Below, one piece after another: positions 12,158 through 24,600 of a stretch of DNA of 64,000 nucleotides. The notes under the pieces were generated by a model. It did not search any database and was not told the DNA's origin. It saw only the letters and a program-made list of their open reading frames with translations. The number at the start of each line of letters is the position of its first letter. Positions within the stretch are counted from its first letter, which is position 1. The stretch comes from Neurospora crassa OR74A (Eukaryota > Ascomycota > Sordariomycetes > Sordariales > Sordariaceae). The position numbers and the translations under genes are program-made. The stretch spans positions 5,332,001 to 5,396,000 of the forward strand of contig NC_026504.1 of the NCBI RefSeq assembly GCF_000182925.2. Reading direction: 5' to 3'.

Positions 12158-14466
12158 ACATGATGGGATCTTTGGTAGCACGACTTGATGCAGGTACTTT
12201 TACCCTTTATGCAGGAACATGTAGCGTTATGCAGTATGCATGTAATGTAGCCATGACAAACGAGAGCTGTCTTTCTCTTCCTTGATTCCTTCCCGGCATA
12301 AGTCTTGTTTTTGTTCCACTCTGTATAATTTTCATACCAACTAATCCAATGCCACTCTCACCCACCCAACGCAAAAGCATTTCCTATGGCACTTTAACTT
12401 AGGGCTTACGCCGAGAACCGCAACCAAGTCTCACCTAATGCAAAATCAATCATGATCCGCTTTCACCGCTGTGCCGGGGAAAACCAGAAAATCGGAAATT
12501 GCCATGTGGATTCTCCATGTTTTGCCAAGAACCCATGGCGCTTAAGCAAGAGCCTTTAGACGTCGAGCGAGTCGAAGCATTCTCACGATGCTACCTGCCC
12601 GCCACGGATTAGCTGAGGAAAACTCTTTTCTTGGCTCATGACCCCTATGCAATGGGAATGTGATTGCCCGGGGCCGAGCAACCAAGGACTCGGGACTATC
12701 GGTGGCCATAACAATAACACCAATCCCACGTAATGTACATGGCTCAGGGTTCAAACTAGGCTGCAGCCAGCGAGCCTGCAAGGCAGCTACTTGCATCCAT
12801 CCATCTCATCTGCCTCTTGACCAGGCCCCTCATCGGAAAGGCAACATTGGGATTGTTGGTTGTGACCGGCGAGACTACCTACCTAGCTTTCTCCGCGGAA
12901 AGGATTGTAGAAATGACGGAGGAGGCACCTAAGAATGACCCAGGAAGGGACTTGAGTTTGCCGATTTTCCGGGGGTGAAGAGTCGGCCCTTGCGAAATGG
13001 AAGACATTGGATGTCACTGTCAGCACTAAAACAGCAAGGCTACGACCTTCCCGTTAGGTGCAGAACTCCACACAGCAGGTTTTTAGGCTGCATGCGGCTG
13101 CGAGGCGTAGCGGTGGGCCGTGATGGATACAAAACGGGAAGTGGAGAGGCCGAACGGATGAACGGACCTAATTGGGCAGACACAGTATGCGAGGCTGCTC
13201 CGTGCACAAGGCTAAGTAAGGTACTTAGCCTGGATCCACGTGAACGGTGTGGGTACAGTGTCGGGCTCCTCCACTTCTTCATTTCTCCACATCTCAGTCA
13301 GACTCGACATCAACGACACTTTCCTCTCTTTCTCACCACCACCACCATCACCATCACATCCTTCCATCACCTAGGCCACCTCCGACAACGTAGTATCCAA
13401 TGTCCTGTCATTCTCACCAGGCTGGGACACTGGGCTGATGGGTTGCCACACCGTCATCAGAGCCTCGTGCTCGCTCCGTTGGACGTAATAGGTGAAGGAT
13501 TCTCAGCCATGGCCTCCTTTGGGACTCAATATACCAAACCTGGGTTACAGTATTGGACAATCCACAGTCCATCATCACCAACAACCCGCCATTGCGAACT
13601 TCAGGCAGTCTCGAATAATCGATTGATGGTCCATCCATGTCATCATCAGATGTCCACCTGCAGGCAGAAGTGCTGCTCCCCTGACCAACTTTGATCACAA
13701 CAACGCGAAATTGAGGTGCGGATCCCGAACGGACCATCTTTTAGACCCTCGCATGGCTTGGTTACATCTTTGACGGGCACCGTTGCATTCTGTGATTCCG
13801 CCACTACGTCCAGGTACCCAGCCCTACAGGGTTAACATGTTCCGTCCACCTTCGGATGCTTACAACCCAGCACGAACTCCTTGTTGTTGTTTTTTCCACA
13901 CCCTTCGGGCTCTAGCTACGAAGTTTCCGTGAAGAATTGTCCGTCAATCTCCGCTCATGGTGCCCTCCGGAATCCTTGAGGTCGTTAGTCAAGCAATAAA
14001 TTGCTACGGATCAGCAAAAGAATAATCATACCCTTCGCATCTTTCGGCAAACACTCGCCGCCAATATTCGCCTCTTGCACGTCAGCCTCGGGATGACCGT
14101 ACGATGAGGGTGATAACCCTTGCTAATGCTACATCTCAGTGGATGGAGGTCTGATGCCTTGGGGGTTTTGGTTCCTTGGACGCTGGAGAGAGTGAGAGTG
14201 AGTGGGCGAGTAGGGGTCTGACATGTTTAATGACTTGGAGGCAATAACTCGCCGACATGGAGAGCAAAGAAAGCTATAAAGATCACTTTCTTCGCTGCTG
14301 CCGTTGGTTCAGCATGATCGAGGTCCATTAGTTCCATCTGCTTTTCTGGCCATCAAGGCCTGTGTTGGACTGAACCGTTGTTTACATGTAAGTGGTTCCC
14401 GAAACTCAAAACCCACAACTCGATCTAACCTGGTTACCAGTCTCTACCAAACTCCATTGTATAACC
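12158..14466. other. Intergenic, long promoter region of the chitinase gene
   Basis: No gene is supported over 2.3 kb. A 239-codon frame at 12975-13694 shows no domain, uses poor codons and overlaps an equally plausible antisense frame. A TATAAAG element at 14275-14281 lies about 190 bp upstream of the chitinase ATG and is a plausible core promoter. Confidence 0.5.
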
Positions 14467-17400
14467 ATGGTGGCTTCATCGTGGTTCACGGCGGGTATAG
14501 GGGCTCTTGGCCTCTTGCTCTCTGCTGATGGAGTCCTGGCTGCCAAACAACCGGCTTTCCGATTCCCTTCGAGCCCAGCCTACCGCGATGTATGCCCTGA
14601 GCGATGCATCGTTTCCGGGCCAAACTCAGGCAACTGGTCTGTCTATCCCAACTTCAAGCAGATCAAAAAGTGCACTCAGACCATGTTCTACGACTTCAAC
14701 CTCTATGACCAAGTCGACAATCCCGACTCCAACTCCCGCATCGCTGCTTGCACTTCGTTTGGTCCTGACTTCTCCTTGTTACCCCCCAACAACTCGGCCG
14801 CACGAATTCCTTCCCTTGACCCTGTCAACGTTGATTTCGAAGTCGGCTGGAAAGAGGAGGGTTTTGGCCTGGCTGCTGCCGGGCTCCGGTCTCTGATCAA
14901 GCAAATCCGCAAGTATGTCGAAAATGGACATGGGGCCACTGAGGAACCCCTCATCGTTTATGCTCAGTCTGGTCAAGCCACTGTCGGTCTCTACATCGGC
15001 CAAGGTCTGCAGAACCAAGGCCTTAGCGAGTCGGCCCTGAGTATCTTGCAGGACAACCTCGACACTCTCAATGTCTCGACACCTAGCCTGGCCATGCAGC
15101 TTTGCGGCCCTGGCTACGACAGCGCCCATACTTTTGGCGTTATGCTTACCAGCAATGCTACCTTTGCTCCCATCCAAGACGCCATCAAGACCTGGGCCAA
15201 TGCCACTTGCTTGTCCTTTGCGGGCTCCAAGAGTTTCGCCGGCGAGGCTGTATTCACCACGCCGCTTCTGCCAACAAATGGCACTGTTGGGTCGAACTCC
15301 ACCATCGGCTCCAACTCCACCATCCAGGCTAGGGGACTCGGTCGCAGGTATCACAGGGCTCTCCATGCTCGTGCCGAGTGCAAGAGTGTGCAGGTCGAGT
15401 CTGGTGATAGCTGTGCGTCACTGGCCACAAAGTGTGGTATCTCGGGCGCTGACTTCACAAAGCTTCATCCCGACTCCGACTTTTGCGCCAAGCTGAAGCC
15501 AAAGCAGCACGTCTGCTGCACCACCGGAGATCTTCCTGATTTTCGTCCCGTCCCCAACTCTGATGGCTCTTGCTTCTCGTACCAGGTCAAGGCCAATGAC
15601 AATTGCGCCAACCTTGGTGCCGAGTATGGCCTGACCAACGAGGACATTGAAGGCTTCAACAAGGACACCTGGGGCTGGAACGGCTGTGAGCTTCTGTTCA
15701 AGGACACCATCATGTGCTTGAGCAAGGGATCCCCGCCTTTCCCCGCCCCGATCGCCAACGCTGTGTGCGGCCCGCAAAAGCCGGGCTCCAAGCCGCCGAC
15801 GGATGGCTCCAAGATTGCCGACATGAACCCTTGCGCTCTCAACGCCTGCTGCAACGTCTGGGGCCAGTGCGGTATCACCAAGGACTTTTGCGTTGACACC
15901 AACACCGGCGCTCCAGGGACTGCCAAGAACGGCACCTACGGCTGCATCTCCAACTGCGGCACCGACATTGTCAAGGGCGATGGGTCCGGCGCCATCAAGG
16001 TTGCCTACTTCGAAGCCTACAATCTCGGCCGAGACTGCCTCTTCCAGGATGCCTCGCAAATCGACACCTCCCAGCACACCCACATCCACTTTGCTTTTGG
16101 TACCTTGACCCCTGACTATGAGGTCGAGGTCGGCGATGTTCTGTCCTCTTATCAGTTCCAGGAGTTTAAGCGTGTCAGGGGCGCCAAGCGTGTCGTGTCG
16201 TTTGGCGGCTGGGACTTTTCCACTATGCCTGCCACCTACTCCATCTTCCGCAATGGTGTCACCTCCGCCAATCGTCTCAAGATGGCCACCAACATTGCCA
16301 ACTTTATCAAGGAACACGATCTCGACGGCGTTGATATCGACTGGGAATACCCCGGAGCACCTGATATTCCTGGCATCCCGGCCGCCAGCCTGGATGATGG
16401 CCCCAACTATCTCGCCTTTCTCGTCATTTTGAAGAACCTGCTACCTGGAAAATCGATCTCCATCGCCGCCCCCTCCTCCTACTGGTATCTAAAGCAGTAC
16501 CCTCTCAAGCAGATCGGCGCCGTAGTGGATTATATTGTATATATGAGCTATGATGGCCATGGGTACGTTTTTATTTTTCATCAATAAGTGCGATCATTTT
16601 GCTAACTCCGGAAACAGGCAATGGGATGCGGGTAATCGATTCTCTCAGGAGGGCTGTGACACCGGCAACTGCCTGCGCAGCCAGGTCAACCTGACGGAAA
16701 CCAAGCAGTCGTTGGCCATGATCACCAAGGCCGGCGTTCCCGGAAGGAAGATCATCGTCGGCGTGACTAGCTACGGTCGCTCTTTCGAAATGGCGCAGCC
16801 CGGCTGCTGGGGGCCCAGCTGCACTTTCACCGGTGACCGCACGAACTCATACGCGAAGCCTGGTGTGTGCACCGGCACTGCGGGCTACATTGCCGACGCC
16901 GAGATTGCCGAGATCATGGCCGGAACCGGCTCGAAGCGTTCAGGCAGAGTTACGGCTAGCTTCGTCGATGCAAGCAGCAATAGCGACATTCTTGTGTACG
17001 ATAACACCCAGTGGGTTGGCTATATGAGCGCTGCCACCAAGAAATCCCGCGCAGCGCTTTACACGGCGTGGGGAATGGGAGGCACCACGGACTGGGCCAG
17101 CGATCTGCAAAAGTACAACGACGTTCCCTCGCCTGCCAAGGACTGGAACTCTTTCAAGCAAGCCATCCGTGCCGGCTTGGACCCTAAGGGTGACGATGGC
17201 GTTCGTGATGGTAACTGGACCAAGTTGACCTGCGACAATGACTACACCATCAACTGGGACGACCATACGCCTGAGGAGATCTGGAAGAAGCTCAATGCGG
17301 ACGCTGCGTGGGACGATGTCGTCAGGAACTGGAAAGACAACAACCGTGGCAGACCGGGCTTCAGCTTTATGGACTCGGTTGGTCTTACCCTCGGCATGGG

Positions 17401-18976
17401 AGCCGGAGGCACCGCGCAGTGCGGCACGCTGGGCAAGCACGACAATTGCGACAAGACCGAGGATTGTCCCGACAGTGCGAACGGGGACAGGTCTGGTCCT
17501 GCAGCGCAATTGATCTGGAACTCGCTGGTGTGGATCCATGAGGCTTACCATGAGTACTACGACGCTTTGTACGACGTTGCTGGCATCATCAGCACGTCCC
17601 TTGATAACATGGAGGATACATTCGCTCCTATTCCAGCGCCGCCTGACAACAAGTGGACGTATCTACTAATCGATCTGATCACTCTCGGAACACTCTCGGT
17701 TGCCGGCCCTTTTTTCAACACGCTGCTCAAGAACACCGCGTATTTCATCGAAAAGGAAGGTTCGGCTCTTGACAACCTCAAGGACACCACCTTGACCTTG
17801 ATCGGCCAGAGTACAACCATCGCCAAGGACGTGCTACCCAGCAAAGACTCCCCCTGGACACCCGAGGCCCAAAACGAGTACTCCAACTACATGGGCCAAG
17901 CCATCGCCGGCTGGGCCAACGTCACCTCCCTCTCCCTCGAAAAGTTCTTCGAGGCCACCGACGACACGCTCGACGCCATGGGCGAGCTCATCTCGGACGG
18001 CAAGCTGATCCGGGGCTCAACAGGCAACAACGTGATCGACGGCTCCAACCAATCCAACGACCTGCGCGCCAACCTTGCCAAGTCCTTCTACGCCTACGCC
18101 ATCCCCAACCTCTGGCGTTCCGCCAAGACGTACGCCTTTGTGCTCGACTCGGGCATCTCGTGCAGCACCTCCAACCCGCTCGGCGAGTACCTCGAAGACG
18201 ACACCATGAAGGATACGGGCGCCTGTGTCGACGGCACGTGGTACTACCTCGTGCACCCCGACGGCGACAGCAAGAAATGCCAGTGCCAAATCGTCGGCGA
18301 CCACGGGCCCTGCCAGACCATCTGCCGCGACAACAAGTTCTCCGCGCCGCCCGGCATCGGCTCGCTCAGCAACTTTGGCGGTATCTCCAAGGACGACTTG
18401 ATCACGGGCTCCGTCCGCACTTACAAGCAAAACGGCCAAAAGAACGGTGGTTCCTCCCCCGATCCGCGCGACGGCGGCACCATCGATAACCTCCTCAAGG
18501 TCGACGTCACCACCCCCGGCTACGTCCGTCTGCCCGTCTGCTCCCCCGAGCGCGCCTTCCAGTCCTGGGACACCTCCAGCAAGGGATCATCCGACAATTA
18601 CCCGTGCGACATCCCGCCTGGCAAGAACGACTGCGGCGACTCGAGCTTTGAGAACCAGACGTCGGACGCCAGCCCCAGCGTGGACGATTGTCTGGCGATC
18701 ATCAAGAACATCCAGGGCGACGGCGGCACCGAGTGGACGACGCAGGTGGTGGGCAAGAACCAGCGCGAGATTGCCAAGGCGGGGTCATGCGCTTTTGGAG
18801 TGGAGGCGACCAAGGTGAATGGAAACGTCAACTTTAAGGTGGGTGGCCAGGATGTGATTGATATTATCAATGAGGCGATCAACAGGTTTGGGGGAGGGGG
18901 CAAGGTCGGCGCCAAGGGGGATATGAGTTGCAATGGTAACGTTCATGGGCAGGATGTCAAGTGGGGGATTTACTAG
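14467..18976 (+). CDS. LysM/ChtBD1/GH18 chitinase with Hce2-like C-terminus (killer-toxin-like subgroup)
   Basis: Exons are 14467-16562 and 16618-18976. The 55-nt intron (GTACGT...CAG) joins as SYDGHG-QWDAG, giving 1484 residues. A signal peptide leads the protein. LysM modules lie at about 304-353 and 368-417, a cysteine-rich ChtBD1 chitin-binding domain at about 434-475, and the GH18 catalytic domain at about 508-865. The DxxDxDxE motif is complete (D620, D623, D625, E627), so the enzyme should be active in hydrolysing chitin. The C-terminal 150 residues, ending GAKGDMSCNGN...VKWGIY, resemble the Hce2/Ecp2 family. This order is typical of fungal subgroup C chitinases, which resemble the alpha/beta subunit of yeast zymocin and often neighbour LysM genes. 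The start was chosen because it gives a signal peptide; an upstream in-frame ATG at 14392 would not. Confidence 0.94.
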
Positions 18977-19204
18977 ATGGTCTATGCTACTCAACGCAGT
19001 AGTATAGGTCTGGGTGTTGAAGGTTTATCTACGCACACTTGTGGTCTTTATCACTTCTTTTCTTTCTTCTTTTCTTTCTTTGTAGGCTGTGTTAGTACCC
19101 TGGTAACTCAATACCATTTTCCCGTCTTCATCCAAAATTTATGCAATACAGTATATCATGCATTATACCCCCGGGATACCTACCTAGTATTCTTTACTAT
19201 CAGC

Positions 19205-19800
19205 CCTCCTTGTACCTTCCGGGCGGTCGAGACATCATCGTACCTACTTGGTACCTGTGATCGGTCTGCTTCATTGCACTGTTTGGCCGTGGAATTCCAT
19301 TTAATCGAGCCAAACAACAAACAAACCACACCAATCATACATAGGTAGGTAGCCTTCCTTCTCTGTTTCAAAAGCTGACCGACCCCATCTCGCCCTGACA
19401 CTGACAAAAGTTTTGAGCCCTTTGACATTATACCTTAGGGATACACTCACTACACATCCAAGCGTCTTCAATATACTTTTGAACTTGTCTGTCGCTTACC
19501 TAGGCAATTCCTAGATGGGGAATATCCCAAAGGGACGCTAGCCGATGTGTTTTTGAACCATTGTAATCCCTATTCTAAATTTGCAATGGTGTTTTAAAAC
19601 TAACATAAGTAGAACAGTTTTGTTAGGGGTGAAACGGGGTCGACTAGCGTTTAAAATAGAGAAAGGAAGGCTATGATTGGTGTGGTTTGTTGGTTCAGTT
19701 GAATGGAATTCCATGGCCAAACAGTGCAATGAAGCAGGACGATTACAGTAAGATATACAAGTATTATGATATCCTTGGACCTTTACCCAAAGGGCGTTTC
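19205..19800. repeat. Imperfect palindrome (long inverted repeat)
   Basis: The left arm (about 19205-19430) and right arm (about 19595-19800) are reverse complements. The best part is TGCTTCATTGCACTGTTTGG at 19269, matched by its complement near 19715. The arms continue through GTGGAATTCCATT, ACCACACCAATCATA, GCCTTCCTT and GACCCC. The left arm has an extra 12 bp (CATAGGTAGGTA) that the right lacks. The central loop holds part of repeat copy A. Arm identity falls outward, so the boundaries are approximate and no target-site duplication was found. Confidence 0.75.
19405..19590 (+). repeat. Dispersed repeat, copy A, 5' part
   Basis: It begins CAAAAGTTTTGAG and continues through ACATTATACCTTAGGG, CATCCAAGCGTCTT, ATATCCCAAAGGGAC and TTGTAATCCCTATT to TTTGCAATGG. 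The same ordered blocks occur at 27831-27457 (minus) and 31722-31945 (plus). All three copies start at CAAAA with unrelated sequence to the left, which marks a real boundary. Confidence 0.8.
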
Positions 19801-19977
19801 GTCGGCTTTCGTATCCCTTTTCACTTTGACATCAGTCTTTTGATACTAGATAAAATGATGGTTACAGGGGACAAAATACCTAACAGAGTATTCCGTACGT
19901 GTTGCGTTTATATTGTAAGGCTTTTCGTCTTCTTGGAATCGAGTAGACACCTTTGCTAATGCCTATGTTACTCTTAA

Positions 19978-20048
19978 TAAGGTGTTTTTGACTTAGTTTA
20001 AGGTGTTTCTAACTCAAATTAGGCTGTTTCTGACTTAATTCAAGGTGT
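19978..20048 (+). repeat. 21-bp minisatellite, about 3.4 units
   Basis: Units read AAGGTGTTTTTGACTTAGTTT, AAGGTGTTTCTAACTCAAATT, AGGCTGTTTCTGACTTAATTC and AAGGTGTTTCGG. These are imperfect direct repeats of 20-21 bp. Confidence 0.8.
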
Positions 20049-20291
20049 TTCGGTGTTCCTCACTAGCCGTTGCTGGACTAACAATGGTGACTCTTTCATA
20101 TTCTGTGTGTACATTGTCAAATAGTCCCCGTGGTTACTCGCTAGGGATAGTTACAAGGAACTCATGAATGACACTCTATATATTCATACTATACGTGAAG
20201 AAATCTTCGCTTACATATCTAGCTCCTTGAAGCCTCGAGTACGAACAATTCCTGGTATTCTATCATGGGGTGCTAAACATTTGTACCAAAC

Positions 20292-20292
<1 letters not shown>

Positions 20293-20337
<45 letters not shown>
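20293..20337 (+). repeat. 45-nt poly(A) tract
   Basis: An uninterrupted run of 45 A residues is followed by GAAAGAAAGG and a second short A run. It directly abuts the chitinase exon fragment. The length may be affected by sequencing or assembly. Confidence 0.9.
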
Positions 20338-20339
<2 letters not shown>

Positions 20340-20357
20340 AAGAAAGGAAAAAAAGAC

Positions 20358-20430
20358 TGGTTTCCGTCAGGTTGACCTGGCTGCGCAGGCAGTTGCCGGT
20401 GTCACATCCCTCCTGAGAGTATTCATTACC
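20358..20430 (-). pseudogene. 73-bp fragment of chitinase exon 2
   Basis: Read on the minus strand, 20430-20358 aligns without gaps to 16631-16703 of the chitinase gene, with 69 of 73 bases identical by eye. Three of the four differences fall in the first 11 bases. It encodes SQEGCDTGNCLRSQVNLTET in the same frame as the chitinase. Nothing else of the enzyme is present. It lies between the poly(A) tract and the 3' part of repeat copy A. The source may be this gene or a paralogue elsewhere. Confidence 0.85.
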
Positions 20431-20435
20431 CATTA

Positions 20436-20525
20436 GGCTGTGCGAGCTGAAAGTTCTTTGATGTTTACGGGTATAGAAGATTTCAAGAATTTCACTAACG
20501 ATTTGTGCCAGCATGCCTTGAATAG
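20436..20525 (+). repeat. Dispersed repeat, copy A, 3' part
   Basis: GGCTGTGCGAGCTGAAAGTT, then ACGATTTGTGCC and CATGCCTTGAATAG, match the 3' end of copy B (reverse complement of 27545-27457) in order and spacing. Read in one frame it stays open as AVRAESS...FTNDLCQHALN, beside AARAESF...LTNDLCRYAMN in copy B. It is separated from the 5' part of copy A by about 0.85 kb, including the poly(A)-chitinase insert. Confidence 0.75.
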
Positions 20526-21679
20526 AAAGAATGTAAGTATCCTCTTAAAACGTACCTAGTCACGCTCCGGGATAGTAGCTTATTCATGGCCAAATATCAA
20601 ATAGTATACCTTCTCCTTAGACTCACTCACTTCTCTAAAAGTCTCTAATCCTTCCCTGATTACCTACATTCTCAATTTTCTTTAGGCCGCCGATTCTAAG
20701 AAATCTTACTTCAAAAGGTCCTTCACACTCTTACATCCTCAACCATCACCATTTCGTATCCCAACCTAGCGTGCCGCACTGCGTGGTGCCTCCGGGGGGC
20801 GGGCATCCAGCCAAAACACGACCAAAAATCCAAAACGCCAAACCAACATCTGCTAGATCTGGTTGCCGAATGCACAACGGTTATTATCGAGATGGACCTG
20901 TACATTACGATCGTTCTTATATAGATACCCGTATGTTGGGCAAAAAAACTTTGGTGTAGCCAGGGGCAGCCGTCCCTCCGCGACAGCCACCCGTACTGCA
21001 TGAATATGAGATTTTCTTCGATGAGTATTTATTTGCGCCTGGGTGTTCCATCCCGGCATCTCGGGACACAATTCACACAAAAATATTTGTGATTGAGCTG
21101 GAACAGCCGGTATGTCCGTGTGGTGCTTGCTTAAGTATGTGTTTTGTTAAATCCGGAAGGGGAAAGGCGAATAAGACAAGAAAACGAAGAACAAAAAAAA
21201 AGAAGGAAAGAACATATCCCAGTTTGCAACGCAGTTTGCTTCTCCTTTGCCCCGAAATCTCACCAGGTATCTTCATCTTGTATCTCAATAACACCCTTCA
21301 TCCAGCAGCCTCTTTTGCTCCTCATGATCCTCTTCACGTACTGTAGCCCTGTCCAGGTAATCTTTACGTCCCATTACCAGATCCCATAGTTGCACGCAAT
21401 CCACCTCAAGTACCATCTACTTGAGAGGCCCTCTATCCAGGTGAACCTTCACTTGGTAGGTAGGTAGGTTTTATCCTCACCTCAAATGGTAGTCTTGCTG
21501 GCGCGAATGCCGCCGCCGCCGTCTTGAACCCCTCCCTCCTCATGTGAGTCATCCAGCTGCTCTATTGCTTGCAACCGGCCGGTCATGCTTCCTTCGAATC
21601 GGTGATGCCTTCTCTGGAGAGGTTTTCTGAGGTGAAGTATGTATTTGCCCCTCGTGCAAGTGCATCCAAAAATGCAAAA

Positions 21680-24600
21680 TCAAATGATGGCTCGGATGAG
21701 ATCCACCCACACGGGTAGATACTGTAGCGGATCCAAGATCGGTGCTACTCCGTCTAGATCTTCACCTGCAAGATCCGCCCTTGAGACATTGTCGATCAGG
21801 CTTTCGTCTATCGCTTCATAAACCGATAATGCACCTTCCTCGTCATATCTTAGCCAATCCGAGTGTCCCGCCGGTATTGTATCAAGTGTGAAACCTCCGT
21901 GCTCCATCAGTACTCGATACACTTTCCGATGAGCTTGGGAGCCACCCTCGTATGCCATCTCAAACAAGGTCTGCGAATTGAAGGTGCCAGTGTCCGTCTT
22001 GGCCCCATACAGAAGTAGCACCTTCAGGCATTCCACCAACCCCTTGGAGATAGCGTGTACCAGATGTTTGCGACCTTGAGAGTCCGTACTCTCAATGTCA
22101 GCATCTGCGTAGCAGAGTGCATCGACCGTGTCCTTATTATTCATGTCCAAAGCAACCTCCAGTGGGATTTGATCGCGTCCATTCCTTTCTTCAGTTTGGG
22201 CCCCCTTCTCCAGGAGTCTATCGACCCAGTATTCCTCTGCCCCTCTTACAGCCAGACAGAGCAGAGTTTCACCATCGTCCTCTCGATTCCTGATATTAGG
22301 ACACTCTTCGACGAGCACTCGAACAACATCCGTGTGACCTAAAAACTCTGCCCAAGCTAAGGGCTTTAGCAATCCATGTTTGTCCTGAGGCTCGATAGTC
22401 GCACCGTTGTTGAGAAGGAACTTGACGAGAGAAGCGCGCCCATTGACAACCGCGCAGAACAGCGCGGTCTCTCTTCGCTCATTTACTGCATTGATCTTGA
22501 CACCCTTTTGAAGAAATAGCTCCGCCAGACGAGAGTCTCCATTTGCCGCTGCCATCATCAGCGTAGTATGTCCGTCACCATTTATTGCGAAAGTGTCGGC
22601 CCCCTTGTCGACAAGGAGCTCAACGAGGTGAGCATCGCTTGTATAAATTGCTGCAAACAATGGCGTACAACCATTTGAATTCGTAGCCTCGATATTAGCA
22701 CCATTTTGAAGAAGTAGCTCGAATACAAGGGAATTTCCCTCTTCTGCTGCCATGAGCAATGGCGTATACCTATCTGGAGCCGCAGCCTCAATGTCGGCAC
22801 CATTTTGCAGAAGTAGCTCGACCAAATGAGCATTCCCTCTGTATGCTGCCGCCAGCAATGGCGTCCACCCGTCTTCATCCGCAGCCTCGATATTGGCACC
22901 TTTCTCCAGGAAAAGTTTAACCATTTCGCTTTGCTCCTTATCAACTGCCACTAATAGTGGAGTTTCCCCGCGGTAGTTCCGAGCCTCAATATCGGCACCT
23001 TTCTCAAGGAGAAGCTTGACCATATCGCTTCTCTGCTTACGAGTCGCCAGTAGGAGTGGAGTTTCCTGGCGGCGGTTTCCATAGTACTCATTCCTAATCC
23101 AACTTTCCTGAGACGGAAACTCATTTTCTTTGGCCCGACCCTCAATATTAGCACCACGGCGTAACAGGATCCCAGCAACACAGCAATAACCTAATTTTGC
23201 CGCCAATGCTAACGGGGTATGACCATTAACATCTTGAGACTCAATGTCCACGGCTATCTGGGCTGAGATCGAGTTGCACTCCTTAGCCAAGTCGATGCTC
23301 TCTGCTTTGAGGCCATAGTCCAGGGACTCGACGCGGGAAATATCAACCGGAGAATCTCCGGAGATGCTGAGTTGCATACCATTTTCTGTTCCAAGAAACA
23401 TCTCGACAAGTTGTTCGTGTCCATTTTCGACAGCTCTATGGAGCGCAGACAGGTTGTACTCAGGAAAACTTCGATTTGGATCGGCTCCAGACTTCCACAA
23501 AATCATTGCTGTCCCCAAGTGCCCTTCGTGAGTTGCAGTAAACAGGGATGTGACTTTGCCACTCGTCCAATATAATTCACCCAAAGTCTCCGGGTTAGCA
23601 CCCCTTTGTAATAGGAGAGCAACAAGTTGCTCGTGACCAGATCCAGCTGCAGCGAATAGTAAAGGGCAATCTCCCACAGAATTTGCTATCTCAGCTCCAT
23701 TGTTGAGCAGATCTTCAACCATCGACACGTCACACTCGAATTTGCGGTATATTTCGCCAGTAAAGGCTTCAAGTACTGGGGTTCCACCTAGTACGCGAAC
23801 TTGCGCTCCCTTGCGAAGGAGAGTCCGGGCCATAGTCATGTCTCCGTTCCTTAAGGCCATGTAGAGTGGTGTTTTTCGCTCATATAAGGCGTCCAGATCC
23901 TCACTTCTTTCGGGAAGTGCTTCTGCAGCTTTGTGAAGGCCATACTTCACAGCCAAGTGAAATGCCGATCGGGGTGCATATTTACTTTCTCTTGTCTCCC
24001 AGCTCTCAAATGTCCAAATAAACTTCTTTAACCCAATATAATCAGCCTGAGCTGCAGCTCTCATGGCCTCTTTACACTGCAAGAAGTCCGGAAGAAACTT
24101 GGAGGCCTCAGAAGAGAGACGAGCATGCTCGACCCAGTACTTCGCAGCATACAAATAAAGCGAGTATTTTGAGATCCGCTCAAGATACTGGTCATGGAGA
24201 GTGCAAGGCCCGCTCTTGAAAATGGAGTACATGAGGTAGGTGACACAAACTTCCGTGATTGTGTTATGCGGGTTTATGCTCCAGGACAGTTTGAAGTGGC
24301 GCTGTTCCAGATATTCTTGCGTAGTGTAATGGACCAGGCGGACTTCTTGGGTTTTATAGTCGACGATTGCCAGTCCAGCGCAAATTGACACATCCAGGCG
24401 GGCAACGAGATTGTCTTCATCCAACTCGTTGCTACCAATCTCAACAGCGAGGGCATGCCTGAGTTCGTCTGTCGAAAGAGGTCGTTCTGCGTGCGTGATC
24501 CAGAGAAGAATTTGCGTTGCACGATCCCGAAAGCCTAGTTCTTGCTTGTCGATCCGCGCCATGGTTTCGTCATAGGCTTTGTAGAGTCGTTCCTCTACCG

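Larger units (their letters stand above)
18977..21679. other. Gene-free, repeat-rich interval between chitinase and NLR
   Basis: No complete gene is visible. The interval contains a large imperfect palindrome, one copy of the dispersed repeat, a 21-bp minisatellite, a 45-nt poly(A) tract and a chitinase exon fragment, each listed separately. Beyond 20530 I see only short frames and an A-rich run near 21193-21210. Confidence 0.6.
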